This document shows, in pieces, positions 25,121 through 33,367 of a stretch of 64,000 bases of DNA. The notes under the pieces were generated by a model. It was not told the origin of the DNA. It saw only the letters and a list, made by a program, of their open reading frames with translations, and ran no database searches. Position 1 is the first letter of the stretch. Each line of letters starts with the position of its first letter. Both the position numbers and the translations under genes were made by a program. This DNA comes from Chlamydiota bacterium (GTDB taxonomy: Bacteria > Chlamydiota > Chlamydiia > Chlamydiales > Rhabdochlamydiaceae): contig JAJFMD010000008.1 of assembly GCA_021772335.1 (NCBI GenBank), positions 1-64,000 of the forward strand, given 5' to 3'.

Positions 25121-26323
25121 ATGGTTGTGAATCAAACTCAAGCATCATCACTTTATGCAGATAATATGAAATGGCGTTGGGTTGAAAAAGACCTGATGAG
25201 AGAGACTAAGGAAAAGAAATGCAGTCTAGTTGACGGCCGCAAATACCAAGATTGGACTCCAACTGCTTATAGAAAGAAAGTTAGCGACTTAGGTGCGAAT
25301 GGGATTAAACAGAGCGTTCTTTTGGGAGCAACAATTGCATTATCAATTATTAGTGCTATTGCTGCATTAGCAATTGCGAGTTTAATTTTAGAAGCTGCAC
25401 TTGTCACCTCAGCTGCTGCAATCATTATCGCCCCAGTGCTAGGAGCGATAGCTTTAGGAATTGGTCATGGTGTCTTAAAAAACCAATATAACAAAACACT
25501 GGAAAAAGTTGCTGAATGTAGTGCTCTACTTATTGATCGAGCGACACAAATGGATGTAACATGCAATACCTTAGATGAGTATTTCTCTCTATTATCTTCT
25601 AAGAAGCAAGAAAACTCTAATAATGATAATAAAAAATATGAAGAAAATTACAAAAACTTTTTCGATGCGCTTAAAAAAGTGGTAATAATAAAGAAAAATC
25701 CTCGTGATCTAAATCAATCTAAACACAATTTTCCATCTTACCCAAATTATGCGCGACAACCGTCAGCTAACGACGCGTTTAAAAAACCTAACGCATACTC
25801 TAATTACTCGCCGCCACCAAAGAGCAGCTGGGATGATTATAGGTTTAATTTTGATTCATTTTTTGGCGATGAGTTTCCGTTTTATTCAGGTGCGACAGAT
25901 TCATCGAAAAAACCTAATTATTATGACACTGAACAACCTCAAAATGGTTATCAACCCCAAGCCGAAGAGGCAAAGCCTAAAGCTAAATCCAGTCCAGATT
26001 ATGTAAAGAGTACTGAGATAGGTCAATTGGCCGATGATGACAAGGAAGCTCTTAAACTCCTAGGGCTCACTCCAGTGAAATATTACGAAAAGCAATTTCG
26101 GGGTAATTCTCATAAGATTTCTGCTTATGATATTTTAGGATTGAAGCAAGCGGAAATTGATATGGATAAAAAAACTGACGACGAGAAGAAAAAGGCGATT
26201 AATAAAAATTATCGTCAGCTTTCTTTAAAATGGGCTGATGATAAACCTGGTGGTGATAAGAGAGTCGCTTCTCTTTTAAACCGAGCTAAGGAAAAGTTGT
26301 TTGAGTTTTATAAATTAAGCTAA
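25121..26323 (+). CDS. Inc-like membrane protein with degenerate J domain
   Basis: A 400-residue protein of unusual build. Residues 65-118 are a bilobed hydrophobic stretch of two helices with almost no loop, the hallmark of chlamydial inclusion membrane (Inc) proteins. A linker of about 200 residues rich in Asn, Pro, Tyr, Ser and Lys follows and is probably disordered. Residues 334-398 read like a DnaJ domain (AYDILGLKQAEID...NKNYRQLSLKWADDKPGGD), but the essential His-Pro-Asp is replaced by Ala-Asp-Asp at 372-374. It should therefore not stimulate Hsp70 normally; it may bind Hsp70 or act as a decoy. No signal peptide is visible. Export to the inclusion membrane is inferred. Confidence 0.55.
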   Translation: MVVNQTQASSLYADNMKWRWVEKDLMRETKEKKCSLVDGRKYQDWTPTAYRKKVSDLGANGIKQSVLLGATIALSIISAIAALAIASLILEAALVTSAAAIIIAPVLGAIALGIGHGVLKNQYNKTLEKVAECSALLIDRATQMDVTCNTLDEYFSLLSSKKQENSNNDNKKYEENYKNFFDALKKVVIIKKNPRDLNQSKHNFPSYPNYARQPSANDAFKKPNAYSNYSPPPKSSWDDYRFNFDSFFGDEFPFYSGATDSSKKPNYYDTEQPQNGYQPQAEEAKPKAKSSPDYVKSTEIGQLADDDKEALKLLGLTPVKYYEKQFRGNSHKISAYDILGLKQAEIDMDKKTDDEKKKAINKNYRQLSLKWADDKPGGDKRVASLLNRAKEKLFEFYKLS

Positions 26324-27262
26324 TTTTTTTCCGTTCTTTCTATATCTAGCATATGTTGCTTTAGCAGAGTGTGTTAGCCACAATCCCATTGTAAAATAAC
26401 TAATTCCTATCAAAGAGTCTTCTATAAAGAGCGGCATATGTAGAAGTTGCAGCGCTTTTATCACTCCGAAAATGATGACGAGTCCACATAAAGTCAAAAA
26501 TGCGAGTTTTACTTGTTCGCTTTTTTTTAGATTTTCATCAGGGATGCTGCGCTGATAGATTAGGCCAAAGCTACTTCCAATTGCTATAGTAATAATCGAT
26601 AATGAAATGGGGGAATGGGTGATAAATCCCAAAGAGCCAAAGGCTAGGAATGCGATAATATAGAGAGGGACTGAGGGTATTTTTCTTAGATCTCTTTCAA
26701 TTCTAGGCAATGCATAGCAGTAGGGAACTAGAATAGAAAGACCAATCAGCCAGCCGAATAGAACATCGCTTGGAAAATGCACTCCGAGATAGAGCCTAGA
26801 AAACCCCATCAATAGGATCGCTACAGATGCTAGAGGTATGAGATAATAACGCTTAGTAAGATGAGTGATCATTCCAACAACAATGACTGCGTTTTGCGCT
26901 GCGCCGCTGGGAAACCCATATCCAGATCTTTTAATCAGCTCTATTCCTTCAATCAATTCAAAGGGTCTCGGTTGAGAGAAAAATTCTTTGCAGAAGTTAT
27001 TGCAGAAGATTGAAATGATGAGAATAAAGAAAAGGCGCGTTGCAAATTTTGCATCATAGCAATACCAGAGAAAGGGAAGGAAAAGGATTGGAAACAACTC
27101 ACGATCAAAGAGATCAAGTATTCTGAAGAAAACATCGTATAGGGGAGTGCGCAGATCAGCCAGAGCGGAGAGGAAGTTAAGCTCCATTAAATGCAGTTGT
27201 TCAAACATTATCGCAATTATTTTGTTATCTTGTTTAATTACTATATAAACAAAAATAAACAA
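26315..27262 (-). CDS. PAP2-family membrane phosphatase
   Basis: Integral membrane lipid phosphatase with about seven helices. PAP2 motifs are seen in order: KEFFSQPRP (motif 1), GFPSGAAQNA (motif 2) and SRLYLGVHFPSD (motif 3 with the nucleophilic His). Motif 2 normally reads PSGH; here the His is replaced by Ala, so catalysis may be altered or the His supplied elsewhere. Probable substrates are phosphatidate, phosphatidylglycerophosphate or undecaprenyl pyrophosphate. A second in-frame ATG at 27208 (MFEQLHLMELNF) may be the real start, as the preceding residues look atypical. The 3' end overlaps the convergent J-like gene by nine bases. Confidence 0.75.
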   Translation of the reverse strand: MFIFVYIVIKQDNKIIAIMFEQLHLMELNFLSALADLRTPLYDVFFRILDLFDRELFPILFLPFLWYCYDAKFATRLFFILIISIFCNNFCKEFFSQPRPFELIEGIELIKRSGYGFPSGAAQNAVIVVGMITHLTKRYYLIPLASVAILLMGFSRLYLGVHFPSDVLFGWLIGLSILVPYCYALPRIERDLRKIPSVPLYIIAFLAFGSLGFITHSPISLSIITIAIGSSFGLIYQRSIPDENLKKSEQVKLAFLTLCGLVIIFGVIKALQLLHMPLFIEDSLIGISYFTMGLWLTHSAKATYARYRKNGKKLA

Positions 27263-27343
27263 AAAAGTTAATAGTTTTTGTTGATTTATTTTAAAAATGA
27301 CTATATTTGTTAATTAAATAGATTAATTTTATAGGCAAATATT

Positions 27344-28180
27344 ATGGCTAATGATGTTCCCATGCCCGAAGTTCCTTTTCCCCAAATGCTTAAAGGTCAA
27401 AAGGCTCTTGTGACAGGCTCGGATTCAGGAATCGGCCGAGCTGTAGCAATTGGGCTAGGCCAAGCAGGAGCGGATGTGGTTGTCAACTATCGCTCACATC
27501 CTGAGAAAGCTCAAGAGGTTGTCGATATTATCAAAGGATTTGGAGTGCAATGTTATGCTCATCAAGCTGATGTCTCGAAGGAAGAGGATATCATTGCGAT
27601 GTTTGAAGAAATGAAAAAGCAATTTGGAACGATTGATATTCTCGTTAGCAATGCCGGTCTGCAACAAGACGCTCCATTTGATCAGATGACTCTTAAGCAA
27701 TGGAATACAGTGATTGGTATTAACTTAACTGGACAGTTCCTCTGCGCTAGAGAAGCAGTAAAGGAGTTTAAAAGACGGGGCGTTGTTAAAGAGGTCTCTT
27801 GTGCTGCGGGGAAGGTCATCTGCATGAGCTCGGTACATGAAGTGGTGCCCTGGTCTGGACATGCAAATTATGCGGCATCAAAAGGGGGGATTCATTTGAT
27901 GATGCAGAGTTTGTCTCAAGAGATGGCTCCTCATCGTATAAGGGTGAATTCGATTGGGCCTGGAGCGATACGCACTCCAATTAATCGTGATGCGTGGGAA
28001 ACTCCTGAGGCTTATGCAAATTTAATGAAGCTCATTCCTTATGAAAGAATTGGTGAGCCAGAAGATATCGCACAAGCGGCAGTTTGGCTTGCATCAGATC
28101 ATGCCGATTACATTAATGGGATCACACTTTTTGTCGATGGTGGAATGACGCTCTTTCCTGGATTTCGTACAGGTGGATAG
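27344..28180 (+). CDS. Short-chain dehydrogenase, glucose 1-dehydrogenase-like
   Basis: NAD(P)-dependent SDR oxidoreductase of 278 residues. The dinucleotide-binding loop is VTGSDSGIGRAVA at about 23-35, NAG follows strand 4, Ser of ICMSSVHE and YAASK form the catalytic Ser-Tyr-Lys set, and the C-terminal GSTLFVDGG-like ending (ITLFVDGGMTLFPGF) is typical of glucose 1-dehydrogenase-like members. The substrate is unproven. The stop TAG directly abuts the ATG of msrA, so the two form an operon; a link to oxidative stress or NADPH supply is conceivable. Confidence 0.85.
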   Translation: MANDVPMPEVPFPQMLKGQKALVTGSDSGIGRAVAIGLGQAGADVVVNYRSHPEKAQEVVDIIKGFGVQCYAHQADVSKEEDIIAMFEEMKKQFGTIDILVSNAGLQQDAPFDQMTLKQWNTVIGINLTGQFLCAREAVKEFKRRGVVKEVSCAAGKVICMSSVHEVVPWSGHANYAASKGGIHLMMQSLSQEMAPHRIRVNSIGPGAIRTPINRDAWETPEAYANLMKLIPYERIGEPEDIAQAAVWLASDHADYINGITLFVDGGMTLFPGFRTGG

Positions 28181-28630
28181 ATGGTGAAGAAAGCAAGTTT
28201 TGGCGCTGGATGTTTTTGGGGAGTTGAAGAGCGATTTAAGAAGCTTAAAGGCGTTTTATCAACTCGAGTAGGTTATCAAGGAGGCTATGTTCCTCATCCT
28301 ACCTATCAACAAGTATGTGACGGTAGCACAGGGCATGCCGAAGTTGTTGAACTAGAATACGATCCTGATCAGATCAAATATGAGCAACTACTTGATGCGT
28401 TTTGGGCAATGCATGATCCAACAAGCTTGAATAAACAGGGAGCCGATGTAGGAGCTCAATATCGTTCGATCATCTTTTATTATGATGAAGCCCAAAGAGA
28501 GAAAGCGTTAGCTTCTAAAATGGGGCATAAATCCAAAGAAAATGTTGTTACCGAGATTGTCCCAGCTCCTCCTTTTTATCGCGCGGAAGAGTATCATCAG
28601 TGCTATCTTGAGAAACGGAAGGGCGCATAA
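28181..28630 (+). CDS. msrA: Peptide methionine sulfoxide reductase MsrA
   Basis: Reduces the S-epimer of methionine sulfoxide in oxidised proteins. Catalytic Cys11 lies in GAGCFWGVE, followed by GYQGGYVPHPTYQQVCDGSTGHAEVVELEYDP and FWAMHDPTSLNKQGADVGAQYRS, all family hallmarks. At 149 residues it is at the short end and lacks a Cys-rich tail beyond YHQCYLEK. No signal peptide, hence cytosolic. Its 3' end overlaps the convergent adenylate kinase gene by 83 bases. The partner MsrB is at 54.3 kb. Confidence 0.95.
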   Translation: MVKKASFGAGCFWGVEERFKKLKGVLSTRVGYQGGYVPHPTYQQVCDGSTGHAEVVELEYDPDQIKYEQLLDAFWAMHDPTSLNKQGADVGAQYRSIIFYYDEAQREKALASKMGHKSKENVVTEIVPAPPFYRAEEYHQCYLEKRKGA

Positions 28631-29354
28631 ACGCTTTGAAGACTGCGATCATTTCTCCAGCGATTTGATCTTGCTCACGATCTCCATCAATCACATAGAG
28701 CAATTTCTCTTTTTTGAAACGCTCTTGAATCGCATCGAAATTTTCATGAAAAATATTGAGCCTGTTTGCAATGACATCGCTGGAATCATCATTGCGCTGG
28801 TAGAGCGTGGCGCTGCAAAGATCACAGACTCCATCTTCTTTTGGAGGATGAAAAGCAGTATGGAAGGGTGTTGAGCAGGAGCTGCAGATCAATCGACCAC
28901 TGAGTCTTTCAACAATTTTTTCATCAGGGACATTGATATAAAAGGCGATAGGCGTGCTGCTTTTCTGAAGGTGAGAAATCCAATACTCAGTTTGATCTAG
29001 AGTGCGGCAAGAGCCATCGAGAATATACCCCTTTTTGCAATCTTTTTGCTCGGTGCGCTGTATGATCATATGATTGACTATTTCAGATGGTACGAGCTCT
29101 CCTTTTTCTGTATAAGATTTTGCAATAAGTCCTAATTCGGTCTTTTGCTCAATATTTGCGCGAAAAAGATCCCCTACAGAGATGTGACACAGCCCAAGTT
29201 GCTTACTGATGATTGCTGCTTGTGATCCTTTTCCAGATCCAGGAGCTCCGAGCAAAATAACAACAGGTGCCGGTATATGTTCTTTTACTGTAGTTTCTTT
29301 AGAGCAGCTGAGATTAATGATAAAGGGTAGTAAATATGTAAATAGTTGTTTCAT
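28548..29354 (-). CDS. Adenylate kinase with N-terminal signal sequence
   Basis: Nucleoside monophosphate kinase converting AMP plus ATP to two ADP. P-loop GAPGSGKGSQAA, YILDGSCRT, ERLSGRLICSSCSTPFH and a four-Cys zinc-type lid (CSSC...CDLC) mark the adenylate kinase family. In place of the usual direct start it has a leader, MKQLFTYLLPFIINLSCSKE, that looks like a signal peptide; the Cys does not fit a standard lipobox. The start at 29354 has GGAG six bases upstream. It would act outside the cytosol, which is odd for this enzyme, so it is probably an extra copy. The C-terminal 25 residues are antisense to msrA. Confidence 0.75.
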   Translation of the reverse strand: MKQLFTYLLPFIINLSCSKETTVKEHIPAPVVILLGAPGSGKGSQAAIISKQLGLCHISVGDLFRANIEQKTELGLIAKSYTEKGELVPSEIVNHMIIQRTEQKDCKKGYILDGSCRTLDQTEYWISHLQKSSTPIAFYINVPDEKIVERLSGRLICSSCSTPFHTAFHPPKEDGVCDLCSATLYQRNDDSSDVIANRLNIFHENFDAIQERFKKEKLLYVIDGDREQDQIAGEMIAVFKAFMRPSVSQDSTDDTLPRDKKEELGQSR

Positions 29355-29529
29355 ATATCTCTCCATGAAAAAAAGATAATATCTTAATGATCGGGATCGA
29401 TAAAAATCAATTAAAAATCTAACCCATTAAAAAAAAGACTTGTACAAAAACTTTCTTTATGAGACATCAGAAATTTAGGAGTAGAAATATTCCAGGTGTT
29501 TGTTTTTTTTTAAATATTGAGGTTAAGGA

Positions 29530-29739
29530 ATGAAAAAACTCGATGTTGTAATGATGATCCTTTTGATTCTCGGTGGTCTTAACTGGGGTCTAGTAGGTCT
29601 ATTTGATTTTAATGTTGTCGATTATATTTTCGGTGAGACTTGGGTCGACAGAGTGATCTATGTTTTAGTCGGTATTGCTGCTGTTTATGAAGCATTCGGC
29701 TGGAAAGGGATCTCTAAGAGAACTAAAGGGAAAAGATAA
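29530..29739 (+). CDS. DUF378 small membrane protein
   Basis: A 69-residue protein with two hydrophobic helices. KLDVVMMILLILGGLNWGLVGLFDFNVVDYIFG is the typical DUF378 beginning. It is a small inner-membrane protein with no known biochemical role. It has a clear TAAGG site upstream of the ATG and overlaps the convergent hemH end by 17 bases. Confidence 0.85.
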   Translation: MKKLDVVMMILLILGGLNWGLVGLFDFNVVDYIFGETWVDRVIYVLVGIAAVYEAFGWKGISKRTKGKR

Positions 29740-30817
29740 TCTCTTTTTCACGTATTTGATTGAGATTGGCGTTTGTAAAAACGCCTGTCTCTTCATCTAC
29801 GATCTGCTTTAAACCTTGAATCCATTGAGGTTCATTGTTTAGTCCTTCCACAAGTGTTAGATCCTTTCCTCCTTTATCTAGAAAAATAGCGCGGTATTCA
29901 ATCGCAATTTCATAAAGCGTTTCTAAACAATCACAAACAAAAGCTGGACAAAAGACAAGTAGTCGTTTTTTACCTTGGTCAGCAAGTTGGATGATTGTTT
30001 CTTCTGTATAGGGTTTTAGCCACTCATCTCTGCCTAAGCGGGATTGAAAGCAAATTGAATATTGAGAAGACTTAAGCTTTAAACCATGAGCGATAGCGCG
30101 TGCTGTTGCATAACATTGAGCAGAATAACAGCTTTGATTTCTGTGTGTCATTTTTTGACAACAATGCGGTCTTTTTCCACACGGTTTGCCCTCATTTGCT
30201 TTGCACAATTGTCTTAGTGGCAAACCATGAAAACTAAAAAGGATATGGTCGTACTTCTCGATTTGATACTTCTCAGCGCGTTTTAAATGCGCCCGAATAA
30301 AGGATGGATGATTGTAGAAGCTATTGATTAATGTTAACTTAGGAATCACCTGCCACGAGCTCAGCTCTTGCATCACAAGCTCTTTGATTGATCCTGTCGT
30401 TGCTGATGCGTATTGTGGGAAAAGAGGCAAGATAATTAAATGTTCTACGCGCGCTTTTTTTACTTCTTCAAGCACGGCTTTAATCGAAGGATTTTGATAG
30501 CGCATTGCAAAGGTAACGAGATAATCATCTCCCATCTCCTTTTGTAGTAGTTCAGCCACTTGTTCTGTATGGATTAAGAGGGGAGATCCTTCCTTTTGCC
30601 AAATCGTTTGATAGATTTTTGCAGATTTGCCGCTTCGGAAAGGGGCGATCATGCCTCGGACGAGCATTTGACGCTGAAGCCAAGGAATGTCGATCACTCT
30701 ACTATCAGTCAAGAATTCAGTTAGATAGCGGTGCACACTTTTGCGATCAGGCTGATCAGGCGTCCCCAAATTGATTAAAACAATCGCTTTTTTTTTACCA
30801 GTTGTCATCTTTTTCAT
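29723..30817 (-). CDS. hemH: Ferrochelatase
   Basis: Inserts Fe2+ into protoporphyrin IX, or into coproporphyrin in some bacteria, at the end of haem synthesis. The protein begins AIVLINLGTPDQPDRKSVHRYLTEFLTDSRVIDIP, the family N-terminus, and ILFSFHGLP carries the metal-binding His; SRLGRDEWLKPYTEETI and LLVFCPAFVCDCLETLYEI complete the set. Length of 364 residues is somewhat longer than usual at the C-terminus. The start overlaps the upstream exported sulfotransferase gene by 23 bases. Confidence 0.95.
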   Translation of the reverse strand: MKKMTTGKKKAIVLINLGTPDQPDRKSVHRYLTEFLTDSRVIDIPWLQRQMLVRGMIAPFRSGKSAKIYQTIWQKEGSPLLIHTEQVAELLQKEMGDDYLVTFAMRYQNPSIKAVLEEVKKARVEHLIILPLFPQYASATTGSIKELVMQELSSWQVIPKLTLINSFYNHPSFIRAHLKRAEKYQIEKYDHILFSFHGLPLRQLCKANEGKPCGKRPHCCQKMTHRNQSCYSAQCYATARAIAHGLKLKSSQYSICFQSRLGRDEWLKPYTEETIIQLADQGKKRLLVFCPAFVCDCLETLYEIAIEYRAIFLDKGGKDLTLVEGLNNEPQWIQGLKQIVDEETGVFTNANLNQIREKEIIFSL

Positions 30818-31634
30818 ACCCTAGCTCAATCAAATGTCTACCATACAGTTCTTTAAATAGCTCCTTATGTTCGGGAGTAAAAACCTCTTTCCATTTGTTC
30901 ACTTTAGGGCCTAGACGAAAGCTGAAATTGTTACTTATATTTTCCTTGTCAATGCCAAACAAATTTTCTGCACAGATGTTGATATGCTCTTTTGTATAAG
31001 GAATAGCTAAAAAATCACAAATATTCTGTAATGATTGCCTTTGGTTTTCTTTGCCAATTATATCGTTGAATTCAATTAAGTGTTCAAAGGGTATTACTAG
31101 AACGTTGGAGTCCTTAAGGCATGTAATAGTGAAATCTAAGCATTTGTTTGTGTTAACAAGGTTTTTAATAACATATGTGAGTTTTTGGTTATTAGTTGCG
31201 GTTCTTAGGAATTTGGAGGTGATTTTCGACATTCTCTTCCCGGAATAAATGCGTTTTTCATTAATATAAAAATTAAGTATAGATATAGCAGTATCTCTTG
31301 GATCTCTTACGGTAGTAATTTTTTTTATTCTTAAATCTTCAGAAAAAGGTTTATAAATTTTAGAAAAATAACTCATGTTTGTATGTATATGGTGAAATTC
31401 CTTCTTTTTTTCTGCTTGCATAATTAATTCAAGAGCGTTGGTATTATTTCCAGTTTTTGGACTGTCCAAACTTCTATTGAATTTTAGTTCTGTTAAATGA
31501 TTAATGGCTTTTAATAATATCATCGAACCTGTTTTTTGCTGAGTAATGACTATAAAATGGTCTATCGAAAATATTTTAGAAATTGAAAAGAACATTAATA
31601 TTAAATAAAAAGGAATCTTAATATTTTTTTTCAT
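30795..31634 (-). CDS. Exported sulfotransferase
   Basis: PAPS-dependent sulfotransferase domain protein of 279 residues. TQQKTGSMILLKAI at 31-44 is the 5'-phosphosulfate-binding loop, and TTVRDPRDTAISIL at 108-121 is the 3'-phosphate-binding motif (Arg110, Ser119). A signal peptide (MKKNIKIPFYLILMFFSISKIFS) comes first, so the enzyme is predicted to be exported, like Golgi carbohydrate sulfotransferases in eukaryotes. The donor PAPS is not expected outside the cytosol, so action in the host or a cytosolic-facing anchor are the options. It overlaps hemH by 23 bases. The acceptor, glycan or protein, is unknown. Confidence 0.75.
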   Translation of the reverse strand: MKKNIKIPFYLILMFFSISKIFSIDHFIVITQQKTGSMILLKAINHLTELKFNRSLDSPKTGNNTNALELIMQAEKKKEFHHIHTNMSYFSKIYKPFSEDLRIKKITTVRDPRDTAISILNFYINEKRIYSGKRMSKITSKFLRTATNNQKLTYVIKNLVNTNKCLDFTITCLKDSNVLVIPFEHLIEFNDIIGKENQRQSLQNICDFLAIPYTKEHINICAENLFGIDKENISNNFSFRLGPKVNKWKEVFTPEHKELFKELYGRHLIELGYEKDDNW

Positions 31635-31749
31635 AAATTTAACCGTTTTTAATAAAAAGAAATATTCCTAGTGAGTTTTTAGAGGTTTTTCCCGTCAATG
31701 TTCAATAGTTATAAGATTGATTTCAAGAATTTTGTGCTGTTCTTCACTC

Positions 31750-32307
31750 TCAAGTAGATGAAGAAGGGGAAGAACAAAATTTTGCTGAACTAATGCCGAG
31801 GGATGAGTTGAACTTAGCTGATAGAAGCTGCGCGCCGATCAGCGCAGTGAGTTCGACAATTTCCTGCTCGCTAAAATGTTGTTTAAGATGATCTATGAAT
31901 GTTTGATCAACATTAGGTGGGGTTTTGCATACCTTATCTGTATAAGCGAGTGCGAGTTTTTCTCTGTCACTTAAAAGTGCGCTAACATTGAAGTGAGGTA
32001 AAGCTTTTATTTTTTCAACTCCTTGGGCTTGTTTTAAGAGGAAGTAGCTGTGTATGTCGATGCAAAACGGGCATTCTTCAATTTGAGAGACGCGAAGCAT
32101 CACCAAAGCGCGTAGAGATTTTTCTAAGGGGGATTTCTTGCGATTCAATCTACTATGTAGGGAAAGAAAATCGAGAAAGGAACGTGGAATAATGCTCCAA
32201 ATTAGAGAGGGCTCTAAGATGCGTTTATATTTAATTTTTTGGAAAAGGCAGATTGGTTTTAAGTACCAGCGTGTTTGCTTAAACTTCGGAGTGGATATAT
32301 AAGCCAT
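31750..32307 (-). CDS. Carboxymuconolactone decarboxylase/AhpD-like protein
   Basis: A 185-residue protein of the AhpD-like superfamily. VMLRVSQIEECPFCIDIHSYFLLKQAQG contains the CxxC...H peroxidase centre. LSDREKLALAYTDKVCKTP and FSEQEIVELTALIGAQLLSAKFNSSLGI are the family's two helices. Probable role: thiol-based peroxide detoxification. No signal peptide. It lies nine bases after a DUF924 gene and is probably co-transcribed with it. Confidence 0.85.
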   Translation of the reverse strand: MAYISTPKFKQTRWYLKPICLFQKIKYKRILEPSLIWSIIPRSFLDFLSLHSRLNRKKSPLEKSLRALVMLRVSQIEECPFCIDIHSYFLLKQAQGVEKIKALPHFNVSALLSDREKLALAYTDKVCKTPPNVDQTFIDHLKQHFSEQEIVELTALIGAQLLSAKFNSSLGISSAKFCSSPSSST

Positions 32308-32316
32308 GAAACTCTC

Positions 32317-32937
32317 TTAAAATAAGGGTCCTTTTAAATATTCGAGTTCTTTTTCTGTTGATGTGCGGTTGAGCGCTTGATTGCGGTAGGGAAAGCGACC
32401 AAATTTTATGATTAAGTCGCGATGGCGCGCAGCATAATAGGTAAAGCTTTCTATATTGGTTTTTAGTTCTGTAGGAGCATCTATCGCGAGTTGTTCAAAA
32501 CATTTAACTGATTGTTCTTGGATTTTAAGATCTTCAGAATGCTCAAGTGGCAAGTAAAAGAAAGTGCGTTCAAAAGCAGTGAGTTTTTTGTCATGACCGA
32601 GCTCTATTCCTTCTATTGCAAGTGCTAAGGCAAGTGGATCGTATTGAAAGGCCATATGACTGCCTCGAAAAATATGGCGGGGGAATTGGTCGAGTATAAG
32701 AATCAGAGCAAGTCGCCCTCGAGGGTTATCTTTCCACCCGAGAAATTCTCCTTGTCCTGCTTTCTCCAGTATTGTTTGGAATTTATCGCTAATTTCTAGA
32801 TCGAGTTTGTCATCTTGTTGAAACCACATCTGTAAGCGTGAAGGAAGATTGTTAGATAAATGTTCGAGGTTACCAAACCAAAAGTCGAGTATGTGTGAAT
32901 AATGTTCTTGAGGGTAGGATGATTGCTTTTCTGTCAT
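32317..32937 (-). CDS. DUF924 family protein
   Basis: A 206-residue cytosolic protein recognised as DUF924 by DFWFGNL near the N-terminus, PRGRLALILILDQFPRHIFRGSHMAFQYDPLALALA in the middle and FFYLPLEHSEDLKIQEQSV afterwards. The fold is all-helical and TPR-like. Biochemical role is not established in the family. First gene of a pair with the AhpD-like gene downstream. Confidence 0.85.
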   Translation of the reverse strand: MTEKQSSYPQEHYSHILDFWFGNLEHLSNNLPSRLQMWFQQDDKLDLEISDKFQTILEKAGQGEFLGWKDNPRGRLALILILDQFPRHIFRGSHMAFQYDPLALALAIEGIELGHDKKLTAFERTFFYLPLEHSEDLKIQEQSVKCFEQLAIDAPTELKTNIESFTYYAARHRDLIIKFGRFPYRNQALNRTSTEKELEYLKGPLF

Positions 32938-32995
32938 ATAAATTTACTTGATATTTTTCCGCTAATTCGATTAAGTAAAAGTATAAGGTGATTAT

Positions 32996-33364
32996 ATGAG
33001 AAACTCAATCAGATTATTTATTCCTTTAGTTCTTATTGCGCAGTTCACAAGTTGTGTAGCGCCTTTAATTATTCGCCAAAGTCGAAAATCTGATACTACG
33101 GCTGTTGGAGAAAATAATCTTGGATCACTTTCTATGGGTGATTGTAAAGAAAAAGTGATTGGTCTGCTAGGCCCACCTTTGAAGGAAGAGGAGTACGAGC
33201 TTAAGCATGGGGAAACTGTTGAGTTTTTGCTTTATCCTAGTGTTGATGAGGCGGGAAAAGTTGATAAGAAGAACCTTGTTCCACTCGCATTTAGAGACAA
33301 TCGTCTCTACAGTCATAGCGTAAGCTATTATAAAGGGATTAAAGAGCACAATATTAAATTGTAG
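32996..33364 (+). CDS. Small lipoprotein, SmpA/OmlA-like
   Basis: A 122-residue predicted lipoprotein: MRNSIRLFIPLVLIAQFTSC ends in a plausible lipobox with Cys20. The mature part has LSMGDCKEKVIGLLGPPLKEEEYELKHGETVEFLLYP, which looks like the helix-turn and strand of the SmpA/OmlA (BamE-like) fold, where 'G.s..eV...lG.P' is the hallmark. The identification is by pattern only. Divergent from DUF924 and convergent with the epimerase gene. Confidence 0.6.
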   Translation: MRNSIRLFIPLVLIAQFTSCVAPLIIRQSRKSDTTAVGENNLGSLSMGDCKEKVIGLLGPPLKEEEYELKHGETVEFLLYPSVDEAGKVDKKNLVPLAFRDNRLYSHSVSYYKGIKEHNIKL

Positions 33365-33367
33365 CGA

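Noticed and set aside
28542..28874. Plus-strand frame of 110 residues across the msrA/adenylate kinase junction
   Set aside because: Antisense to the adenylate kinase and out of frame with msrA; no independent start signal.
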